Shown piece after piece: positions 20,421 to 30,265 of a DNA stretch of 34,945 nucleotides. Both the position numbers and the translations under genes were made by a program. Source of the DNA: a virus. The notes under the pieces are model-generated. The model made no database searches. It saw only the letters and a list, made by a program, of their open reading frames with translations, and had not been told where the DNA came from. The DNA lies in the IMG/VR virus record IMGVR_UViG_3300028391_000008, positions 1 through 34,945 of that record, one strand, 5' to 3'. How positions within the stretch are numbered: the stretch's first letter is position 1; the number at the start of each line of letters is the position of its first letter.

Positions 20421-22717
20421 TGCAGAGACTTCAGTTATATATTGAGGATAATAATGGTGATTATCCACTAGTTGATATGTTTGATAATGAGACAGTACAA
20501 CTGACATCAACAATACAAGATGTTAAAGATATCGGTAAAGTATTCACTGACTTCTCTATGCCTTTCACTGTACCTGCATCTGAAACCAATAACAAGATAT
20601 TTAGACACTTCTATAACTATAATATCACTGGCAATGCTTTTGACGCTAGGAAAAAGAAAAAAGCTAAGATACACATAAACTACGCACCGTTCAGAGAGGG
20701 TAAGATATTCTTGAACAGTGTTAAGATGAGGAATAATAAAGCGTATGCTTATGAAATTATCTTCTACGGGAATACAGTATCATTAAAGGACTTATTAGGT
20801 GATGATGAATTGACGGATTTAGATTACTTATCTAATTACAATCACGAATATTCTGAGGCTAATGTAAGAGCAGGTTTCGTAACGGGTTTAAATCTAAACA
20901 GCCAAACCAATTCAGTTATTTATCCATTAATAACATCTAAAAAGAGATTGTTCTTTAACTCAGACACTGCTTCAGAGATGGCAGCTTATGGCTTTTACAA
21001 TTCATCTGGTAATTTATATTGTGATGAATCAAATCTACCATCATCACTAGATAGGACTAGAGGATTAGAGTATACGGATTTAAAACCTGCTATAAGGGCT
21101 ATACATATAATAGAAGCCATAGAGTCGAAATATAATTTATCATTCACTAGAGACTTTTTTGATTCACCTGCATTTGATAATCTTTATTTGTGGATAAATA
21201 GTAAGAAGGGTGAATTTAATGACCTGGATGATGATGAGGGATACTTATTCACTCATAAACTAACTGGATATACAACTACAGGGACTCCTTTAGCTAGTGC
21301 TAATTTTGATGGCAGTGAAATTACTCTAGGCAGTACTTTTGGGTCTCATAGTTTTTCATTAGACTTGACTGTGTCTAATCAAGGTGTTCCGTATAAAGTA
21401 ATATTCAGAGACAAAACTAGAGGTAATGAAAAGGTTGAGGCAGGTTTAGGGGACTCTGTTTTTGATTTTGATTTGAATGATATAGATTATACTGGAGACA
21501 TTGTAATGGAAATTGAGATACAGTCCGAAAGCGAATTCTCAATAACTGCTGCAGATTTAGATATCATATTTACAAGTTCTATAACTGGTCAGTCATTCAC
21601 ATATAATTATTCAGCCACTGGTTCAGCAGGACAAACAACTACTGCGGAAATATTAATGGAAAATCGTTTTCCTAAAATGAAAGTTATAGACTTTCTCACG
21701 GGTTTATTTAAGATGTTTAATTTAACCGCATATTATATTGATGACGAAGATGACAGTGACTACAATCTAAATGATAGACCTACAATATATGTAGATACCC
21801 TTGATAATTATTATGCTGATGCTGTAAACAATAAATTAGGTGGGCTTATAGAGATAGAAAAATATGTGGATGCATCTCAACATAGTGTGGATTCTGTTCT
21901 ACCATTCACGGATATTAATTTCAACTATCAAGACACTAAAACGGTTTTAATGGAAAATCACTTTGAGCAATTCAATGAGGTTTTTGGTGATGCTGAATTT
22001 AATGTTAGAGAGGGCACTAAAAATCAAACTACAGGGGAATATACCGTTGATAGAGGGACTAAATATGATATACAGCTACCATTTTCCCATATCAAATATG
22101 AAAGATTGTCTGATTTAGGTCAAAATTTAGGGGCTAATGCTACAACAAGTACAGTCATACAGTGGGGGTATTGTGCAGGTGGTGATTTTAATGCAGATAC
22201 TGATGAAAATACTGGTGATTATGATAGTATTTCTATACAACCATTACTGTTCTATGCTATAAAAGTAACTGATTTACCTGCTGCAAGTAATAGTAATTCT
22301 GATAGAAGTGGTAAAATAAATTGGATATCATCTTCACCTAATTCAACTAATCTAGATAGCTACTGGAGACCTTCAAACAGTAATGATGAGGGTAACTCAA
22401 CAACCGCTCCGACATATTCACTGAATTTTGATGCTGAAGTTGATGAATGGCAGACAGTAAATTACGGGATTGATGATACAAACTCTCTTTACAAGGTGTT
22501 CTATAAAAGTTATGTAGAGAGTGTGTTTAACCCACTTAAAAGGATGTTCAAGCTAAAAGCATTTTTACCGCCAAACATTATCATAAACTATAGACTGAAT
22601 GACCAGATAAAGATTCGTGATAAGATTTTTAGGATTAACTCAATAACTACTAACCTAATGACCGGAGAGTCCGAATTAGAATTGTTGAATATATTTTCAA
22701 ATGAGATAGTACAATGA
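20420..22717 (+). CDS. Large tail structural protein (baseplate/hub candidate), 765 aa
   Basis: The N-terminal RLQLYIEDNNGDYPLVDMFD and DVKDIGKVFTDFSMPFTVPA are the conserved start of a family I know from Bacteroidota phages as a tail protein. A middle jellyroll-like beta section (about 290-410) and a C-terminal receptor-like section follow. It may form the hub or a distal tail ring. No enzymatic motif is visible. ATGA-coupled to the next tiny gene. Confidence 0.62.
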   Translation: MQRLQLYIEDNNGDYPLVDMFDNETVQLTSTIQDVKDIGKVFTDFSMPFTVPASETNNKIFRHFYNYNITGNAFDARKKKKAKIHINYAPFREGKIFLNSVKMRNNKAYAYEIIFYGNTVSLKDLLGDDELTDLDYLSNYNHEYSEANVRAGFVTGLNLNSQTNSVIYPLITSKKRLFFNSDTASEMAAYGFYNSSGNLYCDESNLPSSLDRTRGLEYTDLKPAIRAIHIIEAIESKYNLSFTRDFFDSPAFDNLYLWINSKKGEFNDLDDDEGYLFTHKLTGYTTTGTPLASANFDGSEITLGSTFGSHSFSLDLTVSNQGVPYKVIFRDKTRGNEKVEAGLGDSVFDFDLNDIDYTGDIVMEIEIQSESEFSITAADLDIIFTSSITGQSFTYNYSATGSAGQTTTAEILMENRFPKMKVIDFLTGLFKMFNLTAYYIDDEDDSDYNLNDRPTIYVDTLDNYYADAVNNKLGGLIEIEKYVDASQHSVDSVLPFTDINFNYQDTKTVLMENHFEQFNEVFGDAEFNVREGTKNQTTGEYTVDRGTKYDIQLPFSHIKYERLSDLGQNLGANATTSTVIQWGYCAGGDFNADTDENTGDYDSISIQPLLFYAIKVTDLPAASNSNSDRSGKINWISSSPNSTNLDSYWRPSNSNDEGNSTTAPTYSLNFDAEVDEWQTVNYGIDDTNSLYKVFYKSYVESVFNPLKRMFKLKAFLPPNIIINYRLNDQIKIRDKIFRINSITTNLMTGESELELLNIFSNEIVQ

Positions 22718-22857
22718 TAAGAGAAGTGATAGACTTATTGAAGGCTGATGATTTTTATGGGGTTGATCCTATAATAGATATAGCTAAGGGTAAATATAAA
22801 GCCCCTACGAAATTTAAAGAATTTAAGGAATCTGTAAAGAGAAGAGCAAATGGCTAA
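22714..22857 (+). CDS. Small basic protein, 47 aa
   Basis: Starts ATGA-coupled to the large tail protein and overlaps the tape measure start by 8 bp. The 47 residues are charged and helical (KYKAPTKFKEFKESVKRR). Position just before the tape measure suggests a tail assembly accessory; no family recognised. Confidence 0.55.
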   Translation: MIREVIDLLKADDFYGVDPIIDIAKGKYKAPTKFKEFKESVKRRANG

Positions 22858-24676
22858 TAAACAGAGTAAATTAACTTTTGTTATCGATATAGATAATAAG
22901 GGAAAAATCAAGATTGATGGAATAAAGAGTAATTTCAGTGATTTAGAAAAAAAAATTAAATCAGCAACAACATCAACAGATACTTTCAATAAAAAAAATG
23001 TTGATTTAATTGCTACATCTGGACTAGCCGGAGCCACTTTGACTGAAGTTGGTCGTACTGTATCTGATTTTAACTATGGAATTAGGGGTATGGCAAACAA
23101 CTTATCTCAGTTGTCTACCTTATTTATTACTTTAATAGGAAAAGCGGGTGGATTTAGGAAAGCTCTTTCGATATTGGGAACTCAGTTGATGGGTCCAATG
23201 GGAATAATACTAGCCTTTCAAGCTGCAATAACTATAATTGAGGCTTTTTCTATGAAACAAGATAAGGCTAAAAAATCAACGGATGGATTGACCGAGGCTT
23301 TAGGTAGACAGGCTCAAAGGTTTATCGATTTTCAACAGGGTTTAGGTAGGTATAATACTGATCTAGAAAAGACAGAGGATATAGTCAAGGTTATGTCTAA
23401 TAGATTCCCAGAATTTAAAAAATTAGTTGAAGGATTAGGAGATAAACCTAGCAGGGAAAATTTAGAAGCATTAATTGCAATGTATACAGATTTCTTGTTA
23501 ACTCAAGATAAGCTGACAAAAAAAGAAAAAGAATTATCTGGTTTGAGAGGAGAGTTCTTTAAGATTCCTGAGGCAGAAAGAACTAAGAATATATCAGATA
23601 AGTTTTTTGCTGACAGTGAAAAATTAAAAGGTCAAATATTTGATTTAGAGTTAAGGATAGCTCAATTCAAAGATGTATTCGAGAAGGAAGGTGGTGCTCC
23701 AACACCTCCTGAATTTATAAGAAAACAACTTGAGGCCTTAAATCCATTCTTTGAAAAATTCTTTTTTGATATAAATAAAAAGGGTGAGATTGTATTTAAG
23801 AGTGCTTTAGAGGACGTTGAATTTACTGCAAGTGCTTTGGCTAAAAGTGCACTAGAGGCTACGGATGAGTTAGAGCAAATGGGTGAGAGGTATGATGATC
23901 ATATAAAAAGACTTGATGAGTCTGCAAAAGCAGGAATCAAGGCTATAAAAAATCAAGCAGCAGAAATACAAGGTGTTTTTTCTGCAACTCAAAAGTCTTT
24001 GGGATATCTAAATGATGTTTTTTCTTCGTACAATAATGCTAGAATGGAAGCATTAGCTAGAGAAAGAGATTACATACTTAATTCAGGAAGATTAACTGGA
24101 GCTGCTCAGAAAAAGGCATTAGAAGAGATAGAGAAGAAAGAACTAAAGGCTCAAGAAAGAAAAATAAAATCCGAGAGAGATATGTTCACTATAAAGCAAT
24201 CTTTGCTTATAGCTGAGGAAATTATGAGAGCAAAGGCTTTTGCTGCTGAACAAATAAGAACTGCTCAGTTGGCGGTAGAAAAAGGTAAGGCAACCGCACA
24301 GCAAATAGCTCTTGATTCGGTTTCAAGCATAGGTGCTGCTAATATGTCTATAGGGGCTTTTGTTAAGGCTCTTGGTCCTTATGGAACGGCAGCCTTTGCA
24401 ATAAGTATAGGTGGTATTATAGCATCAATAGTGGCTGCAAGGAAAAAGGCAAGTTCTGCAATAGCTGCATTGGGAGCCCCATCAACAGGTGGAGGTGGTG
24501 GATTAGGTGTTGAAGCCCCAGATTTCAATGTAGTTGGTGCTTCACCCGAATCACAATTAGCACAATCTGTATCTAGACAGCAAACACAGCCATTAAGAGC
24601 GTTTGTAGTCAATAAAGACATAAAAGATGCTGAGGAATTGGATAGAACCATTGATTTTAATAGGTCTTTAGGATAA
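22850..24676 (+). CDS. Tape measure protein
   Basis: This 608-residue protein has a charged N-terminus, hydrophobic segments at about 78-125 (containing LGTQLMGPMGIILAFQAA) and again near 500-530. Between them are long K/E coiled coils and a Gly-rich tail. These features, and placement after the chaperones, identify the ruler that sets tail length and may pierce the membrane. By the usual ~0.15 nm per residue rule, the tail would be about 90 nm (inference). The start ATG 22850 lies inside the upstream gene. Confidence 0.82.
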   Translation: MANKQSKLTFVIDIDNKGKIKIDGIKSNFSDLEKKIKSATTSTDTFNKKNVDLIATSGLAGATLTEVGRTVSDFNYGIRGMANNLSQLSTLFITLIGKAGGFRKALSILGTQLMGPMGIILAFQAAITIIEAFSMKQDKAKKSTDGLTEALGRQAQRFIDFQQGLGRYNTDLEKTEDIVKVMSNRFPEFKKLVEGLGDKPSRENLEALIAMYTDFLLTQDKLTKKEKELSGLRGEFFKIPEAERTKNISDKFFADSEKLKGQIFDLELRIAQFKDVFEKEGGAPTPPEFIRKQLEALNPFFEKFFFDINKKGEIVFKSALEDVEFTASALAKSALEATDELEQMGERYDDHIKRLDESAKAGIKAIKNQAAEIQGVFSATQKSLGYLNDVFSSYNNARMEALARERDYILNSGRLTGAAQKKALEEIEKKELKAQERKIKSERDMFTIKQSLLIAEEIMRAKAFAAEQIRTAQLAVEKGKATAQQIALDSVSSIGAANMSIGAFVKALGPYGTAAFAISIGGIIASIVAARKKASSAIAALGAPSTGGGGGLGVEAPDFNVVGASPESQLAQSVSRQQTQPLRAFVVNKDIKDAEELDRTIDFNRSLG

Positions 24677-24713
24677 AATATAGAACGTATCAATAATAAA
24701 TAGTTAATTATAT

Positions 24714-26057
24714 ATGGAACGCATTATAGAACTTATTATAGACGAAGAAAATGAGTTTAGCGGTATTGAAGCTATCTCAGTTGTAGAAAATCCGGCTATT
24801 GAAGAGGATTTTATCGCTCTAAAAGAGCATAAGGAAGTAAAACTTGCTGAAGTTGATAAAGAAAAGAGGATTTTGATGGGTGCAGCCCTAATCCCTAACA
24901 AAAAGATATATAGAAACAGTGGTGAAGAGGAATATTACATATTTTTCTCTGAAGATACCGTCAGAAAGGCTTCTGAACTGTTTTTAATGAAAGGCAATCA
25001 AAATAATAGCACTTTAGAACACAACGTAGAGCTCGAAGGTATGTCTGTAGTCGAATCTTGGATTATAGAGGACGAAAAAAAGGATAAATCTAGAAAATAT
25101 GACTTTGATTTACCTGTAGGAACCTGGATGGTATCTGTAAAGGTTAACAATGATGACGTTTGGAATCAAGTTAAGGCAGGCGAAGTAAAAGGATTCTCTA
25201 TAGAGGGGTATTTTGCAGACAAAATGGACGGCCCTAAGGAGTCTTTACCCGAACAAATGTGTTCTGAGTGTCTAGATGAATTAAATGCCGAATACGAGCT
25301 CCTAGAAGCCTTAGAAAGCCTATCTGAAGAAGTAGAATTAGAGTCTTATGGTGGTTATCCTGAATCTGCATCTAATAACGCTAAATTAGGGATTAAAAGG
25401 AACAAAGAGCTAGGGAATAAATGTGCTACCCAAGTAGGTAAGGTTAGAGGACAGCAATTAGCTAGAGGTGAGAAGTTTACTTTACCAACTCTGAAGAGAA
25501 TTTACTCCTATCTAAGTAGAGCTGCTGAATATTACGATCCTAGTAAGCCTGAGGCTTGTGGAACTATCAGTTATCTTCTATGGGGTGGTAAAAGTATGCT
25601 TAATTGGACTGAGTCTAAGCTAAAAGGTATTGAGGCTGCTGAAGTAGGTCCAAAAGGTGGTATCAAGTCTTCACCTAAAGCCCCTAAGTCAGGTACTAAG
25701 AATCCTAATCCAAAAGGTAAGGGTAGTGCAAAAGGTGATGCTAGTGGAAAGACTGGTGCAAAAGTATCTGCTAAAGATAGGGCTACACTTCAAAATAAAG
25801 CTAATGACTTTAATAAGAGATATAAAGAAAAATTAGGTTATGGTGCAACTGTAGGTGCTTTGGCTAGTGTATTTCAAAGAGGACTAGGTGCATTCAACAC
25901 TAGTAGGTCACCTCAAGTAAAGTCAGCTTCACAGTGGGCATTTGCTAGGGTTAATGCTTTCCTTTATTTACTAAAGAATGGTAGGCCTCAGAATCCCAAG
26001 TATACAACAGATTATGATTTATTACCTAATAAACATCCAAAATCAAGTAAAAAATAA
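24714..26057 (+). CDS. XkdF-like prohead serine protease with extra C-terminal domain
   Basis: Residues 1-170 are XkdF-like: SVVENPAI, STLEHN with H103, then PVGTWMVSVK and GFSIEG with S162, giving a His/Ser pair of a herpes-type prohead protease. It should cut scaffold and capsid proteins during maturation. Residues about 215-310 form a helical domain (TLKRIYSYLSRAAEYYDP, SYLLWGGKSM), then a Lys/Gly/Ser linker, then QWAFARVNAFLYLLKNGRP with NPKYTTDYDLLP. That last segment is often fused to head proteins of these phages. At 447 residues it is much longer than protease-only relatives; an embedded scaffold or portal-binding role is possible. Confidence 0.78.
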   Translation: MERIIELIIDEENEFSGIEAISVVENPAIEEDFIALKEHKEVKLAEVDKEKRILMGAALIPNKKIYRNSGEEEYYIFFSEDTVRKASELFLMKGNQNNSTLEHNVELEGMSVVESWIIEDEKKDKSRKYDFDLPVGTWMVSVKVNNDDVWNQVKAGEVKGFSIEGYFADKMDGPKESLPEQMCSECLDELNAEYELLEALESLSEEVELESYGGYPESASNNAKLGIKRNKELGNKCATQVGKVRGQQLARGEKFTLPTLKRIYSYLSRAAEYYDPSKPEACGTISYLLWGGKSMLNWTESKLKGIEAAEVGPKGGIKSSPKAPKSGTKNPNPKGKGSAKGDASGKTGAKVSAKDRATLQNKANDFNKRYKEKLGYGATVGALASVFQRGLGAFNTSRSPQVKSASQWAFARVNAFLYLLKNGRPQNPKYTTDYDLLPNKHPKSSKK

Positions 26058-26431
26058 TGATAGGAAAGAAAATCAAAGCTACACCAAGTTACTCTTCACC
26101 TAAAGGTGGTAGTAGAGGTTGTCTTTGTAAAGACGGTAGAACATACTCAAGTAAATGTTGTGATGGTTCATTACAAGCTCAAGGAGTTGGAAGTGTTACA
26201 AAATCAACAACAACTTATTATTATAAATTACAGAAGTGTGGGCATAGTTCACAAAAAGAAATTTACATAGAGGGTGTTGAATTAACAGTAAATAATATCT
26301 ATTATTTTGATTTTGCTAATGGTAATCATAATGGATGTTACACTGTTACACATACAAGAACATCAGGAGACCAAAAAGTAAATTCAGTTGTAGCTTACAA
26401 TGATTGTGATGACTGTATAGCAGCAAACTAA
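26057..26431 (+). CDS. Cysteine-rich small virion protein, 124 aa
   Basis: The 124 residues include GCLCKDGRTYSSKCCDGSLQAQGVG (paired cysteines, about 21-45, shown here by key residues C22, C24, C34, C35) and a second Cys group near the end (YNDCDDC). I recall a CLCKDG...CCDG family in Bacteroidota phages. It is located among head genes, overlapping the protease by one base, so a head decoration or connector role is plausible but unproven. Confidence 0.62.
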   Translation: MIGKKIKATPSYSSPKGGSRGCLCKDGRTYSSKCCDGSLQAQGVGSVTKSTTTYYYKLQKCGHSSQKEIYIEGVELTVNNIYYFDFANGNHNGCYTVTHTRTSGDQKVNSVVAYNDCDDCIAAN

Positions 26432-26481
26432 AAATACAACACTTTAATTTAAATCAGTAATAATTATAAACATCAATTTTT

Positions 26482-26943
26482 ATGAAAGCAACAGAAATCG
26501 TTTCTAAACTAAAGGACGTGCTTTTGTCTTCAACTGAAGAGGTGGAAACTCAAGAAGCTGTACAACAAGAAGTGCAGGAAGATGTACAAGAAGAAGTACA
26601 ACTTGAGGCTGCCACTGAAGAAGTTACAGAAGAAGAGGTACAGTTAGAGGAAGCTCCTGAAGTGGAGGCTTCTGAAGAGGTTGAGGCTATGGAGCCTAAA
26701 TCTGAAATGTCTTATGCCACTAAAGAAGAGTTAGCGGAAGTTAAGGCAATGGTCGAAAAACTAATGGGTCAATTAGAGGCTAAAGAAGAATCTAAGCAAG
26801 AAGTTCCTCAAGAACTATCTGCTGATGAAGCTCCTTTAACTCACAGCCCAGAGAACGCAACAGAGACTAAAAATTTACATTTATATTCTCAAAACGCACC
26901 TGCAACTACTCTTGATAGGGTTTTAGCAAGATTAAATAAATAA
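26482..26943 (+). CDS. Probable scaffolding protein
   Basis: This 153-residue protein is extremely acidic with Glu/Val repeats (about 19-75), a short coiled coil (YATKEELAEVKAMVEKLMGQ) and a C-terminal TTLDRVLARLNK. The acidic, helical nature and the position between protease and major capsid gene mark a scaffold, which would be cleaved or expelled during maturation. The C-terminal segment is typical of the family. The leader to the next gene is A-rich. Confidence 0.72.
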   Translation: MKATEIVSKLKDVLLSSTEEVETQEAVQQEVQEDVQEEVQLEAATEEVTEEEVQLEEAPEVEASEEVEAMEPKSEMSYATKEELAEVKAMVEKLMGQLEAKEESKQEVPQELSADEAPLTHSPENATETKNLHLYSQNAPATTLDRVLARLNK

Positions 26944-26970
26944 TAAAAACAATTTTCTAAATTACCAAAA

Positions 26971-27924
26971 ATGGCAACAACTACATCAATTACTACTACT
27001 TACGCAGGAGAGTTCGCAGGTGAATATATCGCTGCTGCTCTACTCGAAGGTTCTACTATCGCTAACGGTGGTATTACTGTAAAACCAAACGTAAAGTTAA
27101 AAGAGGTGATCAAAAAAGTAGCTACTGACGATATCGTTAAGGACGCAACTTGTGATTTTGACCCTACTTCAACTATTACACTTACTGAAAGAATTCTTCA
27201 ACCAGAAGAGCAACAAGTTAACCTACAATTATGTAAGAAAGACTTTATCTCTGACTGGGAAGCACTTTCTATGGGCTTTTCTGCTCACAGCGATATGCCT
27301 TCTAAATTCTCTGACTTCTTAATTGCACACGTTGCAGCTAAAGTTGCTCAAAGAACTGAAAACTCTATCTGGGCAGGAGACACTTCTACAAACGGACAGT
27401 TTGACGGACTATCTACTATCTTGGCTGCTGACGCTGCTCTACCTACTGCAAACGAAGTTGCGGGTACTACAGTTAATGCAGGAAACGTAATCACTGAATT
27501 AGGTAAAATCGTAGATGCGGTTCCTTCTGCTCTTTACGGTGCTGAAGACTTAAGCATCTATGTATCTCAAAACATTGCTAGAGCTTACGTAAGAGCTTTA
27601 GGTGGATTTGGTTCTAGCGGACTAGGTGCAGCCGGTACAAATGCAATGGGAACTCAATGGTGGAATAACGGTTCATTATCTTTTGACGGAGTGAAAATCT
27701 TTGTTGCTAATGGACTGGCTTCTGATACTGCTATTGCTGCTGAAAAGTCTAACTTATTCTTTGGCACTGGTCTATTATCTGACCATAACGAAGTTAAAGT
27801 CATTGATATGGCTGATCTTGACGGTTCTCAGAACGTAAGAGTCGTAATGAGATTTACTGCAGGTGTACAGTATGGTATTGTTGATGACATCGTAACTTAC
27901 GGTATCACTAACTCTGCTAACTAA
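26971..27924 (+). CDS. Major capsid protein
   Basis: This 317-residue Thr/Ala/Gly-rich protein, in the place of the capsid gene, is followed by a strong terminator. Its codons are enriched in C-ending forms (ATC, GAC, AAC) unlike neighbours, as expected for the most highly made protein. I do not see a specific HK97 motif, but length, composition and the protease-scaffold-capsid order strongly support it. Confidence 0.82.
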   Translation: MATTTSITTTYAGEFAGEYIAAALLEGSTIANGGITVKPNVKLKEVIKKVATDDIVKDATCDFDPTSTITLTERILQPEEQQVNLQLCKKDFISDWEALSMGFSAHSDMPSKFSDFLIAHVAAKVAQRTENSIWAGDTSTNGQFDGLSTILAADAALPTANEVAGTTVNAGNVITELGKIVDAVPSALYGAEDLSIYVSQNIARAYVRALGGFGSSGLGAAGTNAMGTQWWNNGSLSFDGVKIFVANGLASDTAIAAEKSNLFFGTGLLSDHNEVKVIDMADLDGSQNVRVVMRFTAGVQYGIVDDIVTYGITNSAN

Positions 27925-27943
27925 GAATAATAATTAATTAACT

Positions 27944-27984
27944 AAAAAGGGTGGGTAAGCCGAAAAGCCTACCTACCCTTTTTT
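27944..27984 (+). terminator. Strong intrinsic terminator after the capsid gene
   Basis: A long stem (about 12 pairs plus an A/T base, one mismatch) from 27944 with loop CGAAAA near 27961-27966 ends in a T run. The next gene begins only 13 bp later, so it must be partly read through. Confidence 0.85.
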
Positions 27985-27997
27985 AATACCTTATAAT

Positions 27998-28546
27998 ATG
28001 GCTTGTGATTTAACTAAAGGTAGAAAAGAACCCTGTAAAGACGTAGTTGGAGGACTGAACGCAATATACTTTATTGACTATGGTGATTTAGGTACAGTTA
28101 CAGAAACTGATGACGAGATTACAGATTTGTCTGGGACTTTTACTGCTTACAAATATGAATTGAAAGGTAATAGTAGCTTTGAGCAAACTATTACTGCTTC
28201 AAGAGAGAATGGTACAACATTCTTTGAGCAAACGCTAAACCTAACTCTTAAGAAACTTTCTAAAGAAGATCATAAAGAGATTAAGTTATTAGCTTACGGA
28301 AGACCTCACGTTGCTGTTGAAGACTATAATGGAAATGTATTCATTATGGGTCTTGAGCACGGAGCTGATGTGTCTGGAGGAACAATCGTAACTGGTGCTG
28401 CTATGGGAGATTTATCAGGATACACACTTACTTTAAGTGGTATGGAAGTAAAACCTGCTAACTTTGTTTCTTCACCTACTGCTGCTGATCCATTCGCAGG
28501 AATGAGTTCTGCAACAGCTACTATTACTGAGGGAACTAACTCTTAA
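27998..28546 (+). CDS. Major tail tube protein (candidate)
   Basis: A 182-residue protein with MACDLTKGRKEPCKDVVGG, then YKYELKGNSSFEQTITASRE (about 51-70) and KLLAYGRPHVAVED, as in the abundant tail-tube-like proteins of Bacteroidota siphophages. It sits between two terminators, consistent with separate high expression. The split position among head genes is odd for a tail gene. Alternative: another abundant virion protein. Confidence 0.68.
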   Translation: MACDLTKGRKEPCKDVVGGLNAIYFIDYGDLGTVTETDDEITDLSGTFTAYKYELKGNSSFEQTITASRENGTTFFEQTLNLTLKKLSKEDHKEIKLLAYGRPHVAVEDYNGNVFIMGLEHGADVSGGTIVTGAAMGDLSGYTLTLSGMEVKPANFVSSPTAADPFAGMSSATATITEGTNS

Positions 28547-28565
28547 TAGTATTCATTTGATAACT

Positions 28566-28598
28566 AAAGGGGTTACAGAGATGTAACCCTTTTTTTTT
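28566..28598 (+). terminator. Intrinsic terminator after the tail tube gene
   Basis: GGGTTAC (28570-28576) and GTAACCC (28583-28589) form a perfect 7-bp stem with a 6-base loop, followed by nine T residues. Confidence 0.85.
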
Positions 28599-28630
28599 GA
28601 ACAGAAATCAAGTTATTTAGTTATACTTAT

Positions 28631-28987
28631 ATGATAAGGTTATTACCAAGTACAGGCACTCAGACCATAAGTATTGTTCCTAGAGAATATACTGAGGCTA
28701 GTGATTTAGAATTATCAATTAGGGAAGACGGTACTAGAAAGAAAGAAACATTAGAGGCCTTAACGTCTACTATAAACGGTAACTTTTTAGACATAGAATG
28801 TACTTTTAGTATTCTATCTGAGGAAAGTTCTTATTCTATAGAAATCAAGCAAGGTGATACTTTACTTTATAGAGACAAGGTTTATTGCACTTCTAAAACG
28901 GATACTACAATATCACATACTTTAAATACTGATGAATATAATCAGCACGATTCCGAAACCGAAGAGCAACAATATATAATAATATGA
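28631..28987 (+). CDS. Small beta-rich virion protein, 118 aa
   Basis: The sequence TGTQTISIVPREY (about 8-20), SYSIEIKQGDTLLYRDKVYC (about 67-86) and an acidic end resemble small structural proteins in this position in Bacteroidota phages. ATGA-coupled to the portal gene. Function inferred by context. Confidence 0.55.
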   Translation: MIRLLPSTGTQTISIVPREYTEASDLELSIREDGTRKKETLEALTSTINGNFLDIECTFSILSEESSYSIEIKQGDTLLYRDKVYCTSKTDTTISHTLNTDEYNQHDSETEEQQYIII

Positions 28988-30264
28988 GTCGAAAAAATAT
29001 TAGATCAGCTAGAAAAATACAAGCCCCTAAGGAGGTTAAAAACAGTATGAGGGTTTTGAACTTATCTGGCTATGAAATCCCAAGCATCAAGGAGAACACT
29101 AGAAATGATTGGGTTGAGTACGGTGACAATAATGATTATTTCGCTGAACTTATAGAGAGATATTTAGGTAGTCCTACAAACTCAAGATGTATCAATGGTA
29201 TTGTTGATATGGTTTATGGTAGAGGACTAAACGCAACAGACTCAACAGAGAAGCCTGAAATGTTCGGCAAGATGCAAAGTGTTCTTAGATCGAGTGACGT
29301 AAAGAAGATGGTTAATGACCTTAAGATGTTAGGTCAAGCTGCTATCCAGGTTGTATATAAAACTGGTAAAAAAGAAATTGCAGGTCTTTATCATTTCCCT
29401 ATGGAAACATTAAGGGCTGAGAAGGCTAAAGATGGTAAAGTAAAAGGTTATTATTATCACCCTGATTGGGCCAATATAAAGCCCTCTGACAAGCCTAAAA
29501 GAATACCTTCATACAAGAACGGTAGTAGGTCAGAGAAGATTGAAATATACTGCGTTAAACCGTACAGAGCAGGGTTCTATTATTATTCCCCTGTAGATTA
29601 TCAAGGATGTTTACAGTATTGTTCTTTAGAGGAAGAGGTGTCAAACTATCACCTAAACAATATTAAGAATGGATTACAACCTTCTTTGTTATTGAACTTT
29701 AATAATGGTATTCCTTCTGATGAGATTCAAGAAAGAATCGAAAGAAAGATATATGATAAATTCAGTGGGTCTTCTAATGCAGGTAGATTTATACTAGCAT
29801 TTAATGAAAGTTCAGAGGATCAGTCTACGGTTGAACCTATACACTTACCGGATGCTCACGCTCAATATGAGTTCTTAGCTAAAGAAAGTAGAGAGAAGAT
29901 TATGATAGGCCACGGTGTTGTTTCACCTATTCTATTGGGTATAAAAGATAATACTGGATTTGGTAATAATGCTGAAGAACTTAGAACTGCTTCTATCCTT
30001 ATGGATAATATTGTTATTAGACCATTCCAAACTTTACTTATTGATGCATTCAAAGAATTACTTTCCTTCAACGGTATAATGCTAGACTTATATTTCACTA
30101 CTCTTCAACCAATTGAGTTCACAGAGCTTGATAATATTGCAACTAAGATTAAGAGAGAAGAGGAGACTGGTGAGAAGTTATCTAGTCAAAAAATAGATGA
30201 AGAGGAGGAGTTATTAAACATAGAGGTTGAAGAAGAGATAATAGAACCTAACGAGGAAGAATAA
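28984..30264 (+). CDS. Portal protein
   Basis: This 426-residue protein has the portal-like IMIGHGVVSPILLGIKDNTG (about 310-329) with FGNNAEELRTAS after it, an N-terminal basic stretch, and an acidic C-terminal tail. It forms the ring at the capsid vertex through which DNA passes. It lies downstream of the capsid genes, not between terminase and protease as usual. The connector gene follows after 1 bp. Confidence 0.85.
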   Translation: MSRKNIRSARKIQAPKEVKNSMRVLNLSGYEIPSIKENTRNDWVEYGDNNDYFAELIERYLGSPTNSRCINGIVDMVYGRGLNATDSTEKPEMFGKMQSVLRSSDVKKMVNDLKMLGQAAIQVVYKTGKKEIAGLYHFPMETLRAEKAKDGKVKGYYYHPDWANIKPSDKPKRIPSYKNGSRSEKIEIYCVKPYRAGFYYYSPVDYQGCLQYCSLEEEVSNYHLNNIKNGLQPSLLLNFNNGIPSDEIQERIERKIYDKFSGSSNAGRFILAFNESSEDQSTVEPIHLPDAHAQYEFLAKESREKIMIGHGVVSPILLGIKDNTGFGNNAEELRTASILMDNIVIRPFQTLLIDAFKELLSFNGIMLDLYFTTLQPIEFTELDNIATKIKREEETGEKLSSQKIDEEEELLNIEVEEEIIEPNEEE

Positions 30265-30265
30265 T

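Noticed and set aside
22735-23037. Minus-strand frame over the tape measure start
   Set aside because: Opposite strand to a clear tape measure gene, with no promoter or leader.
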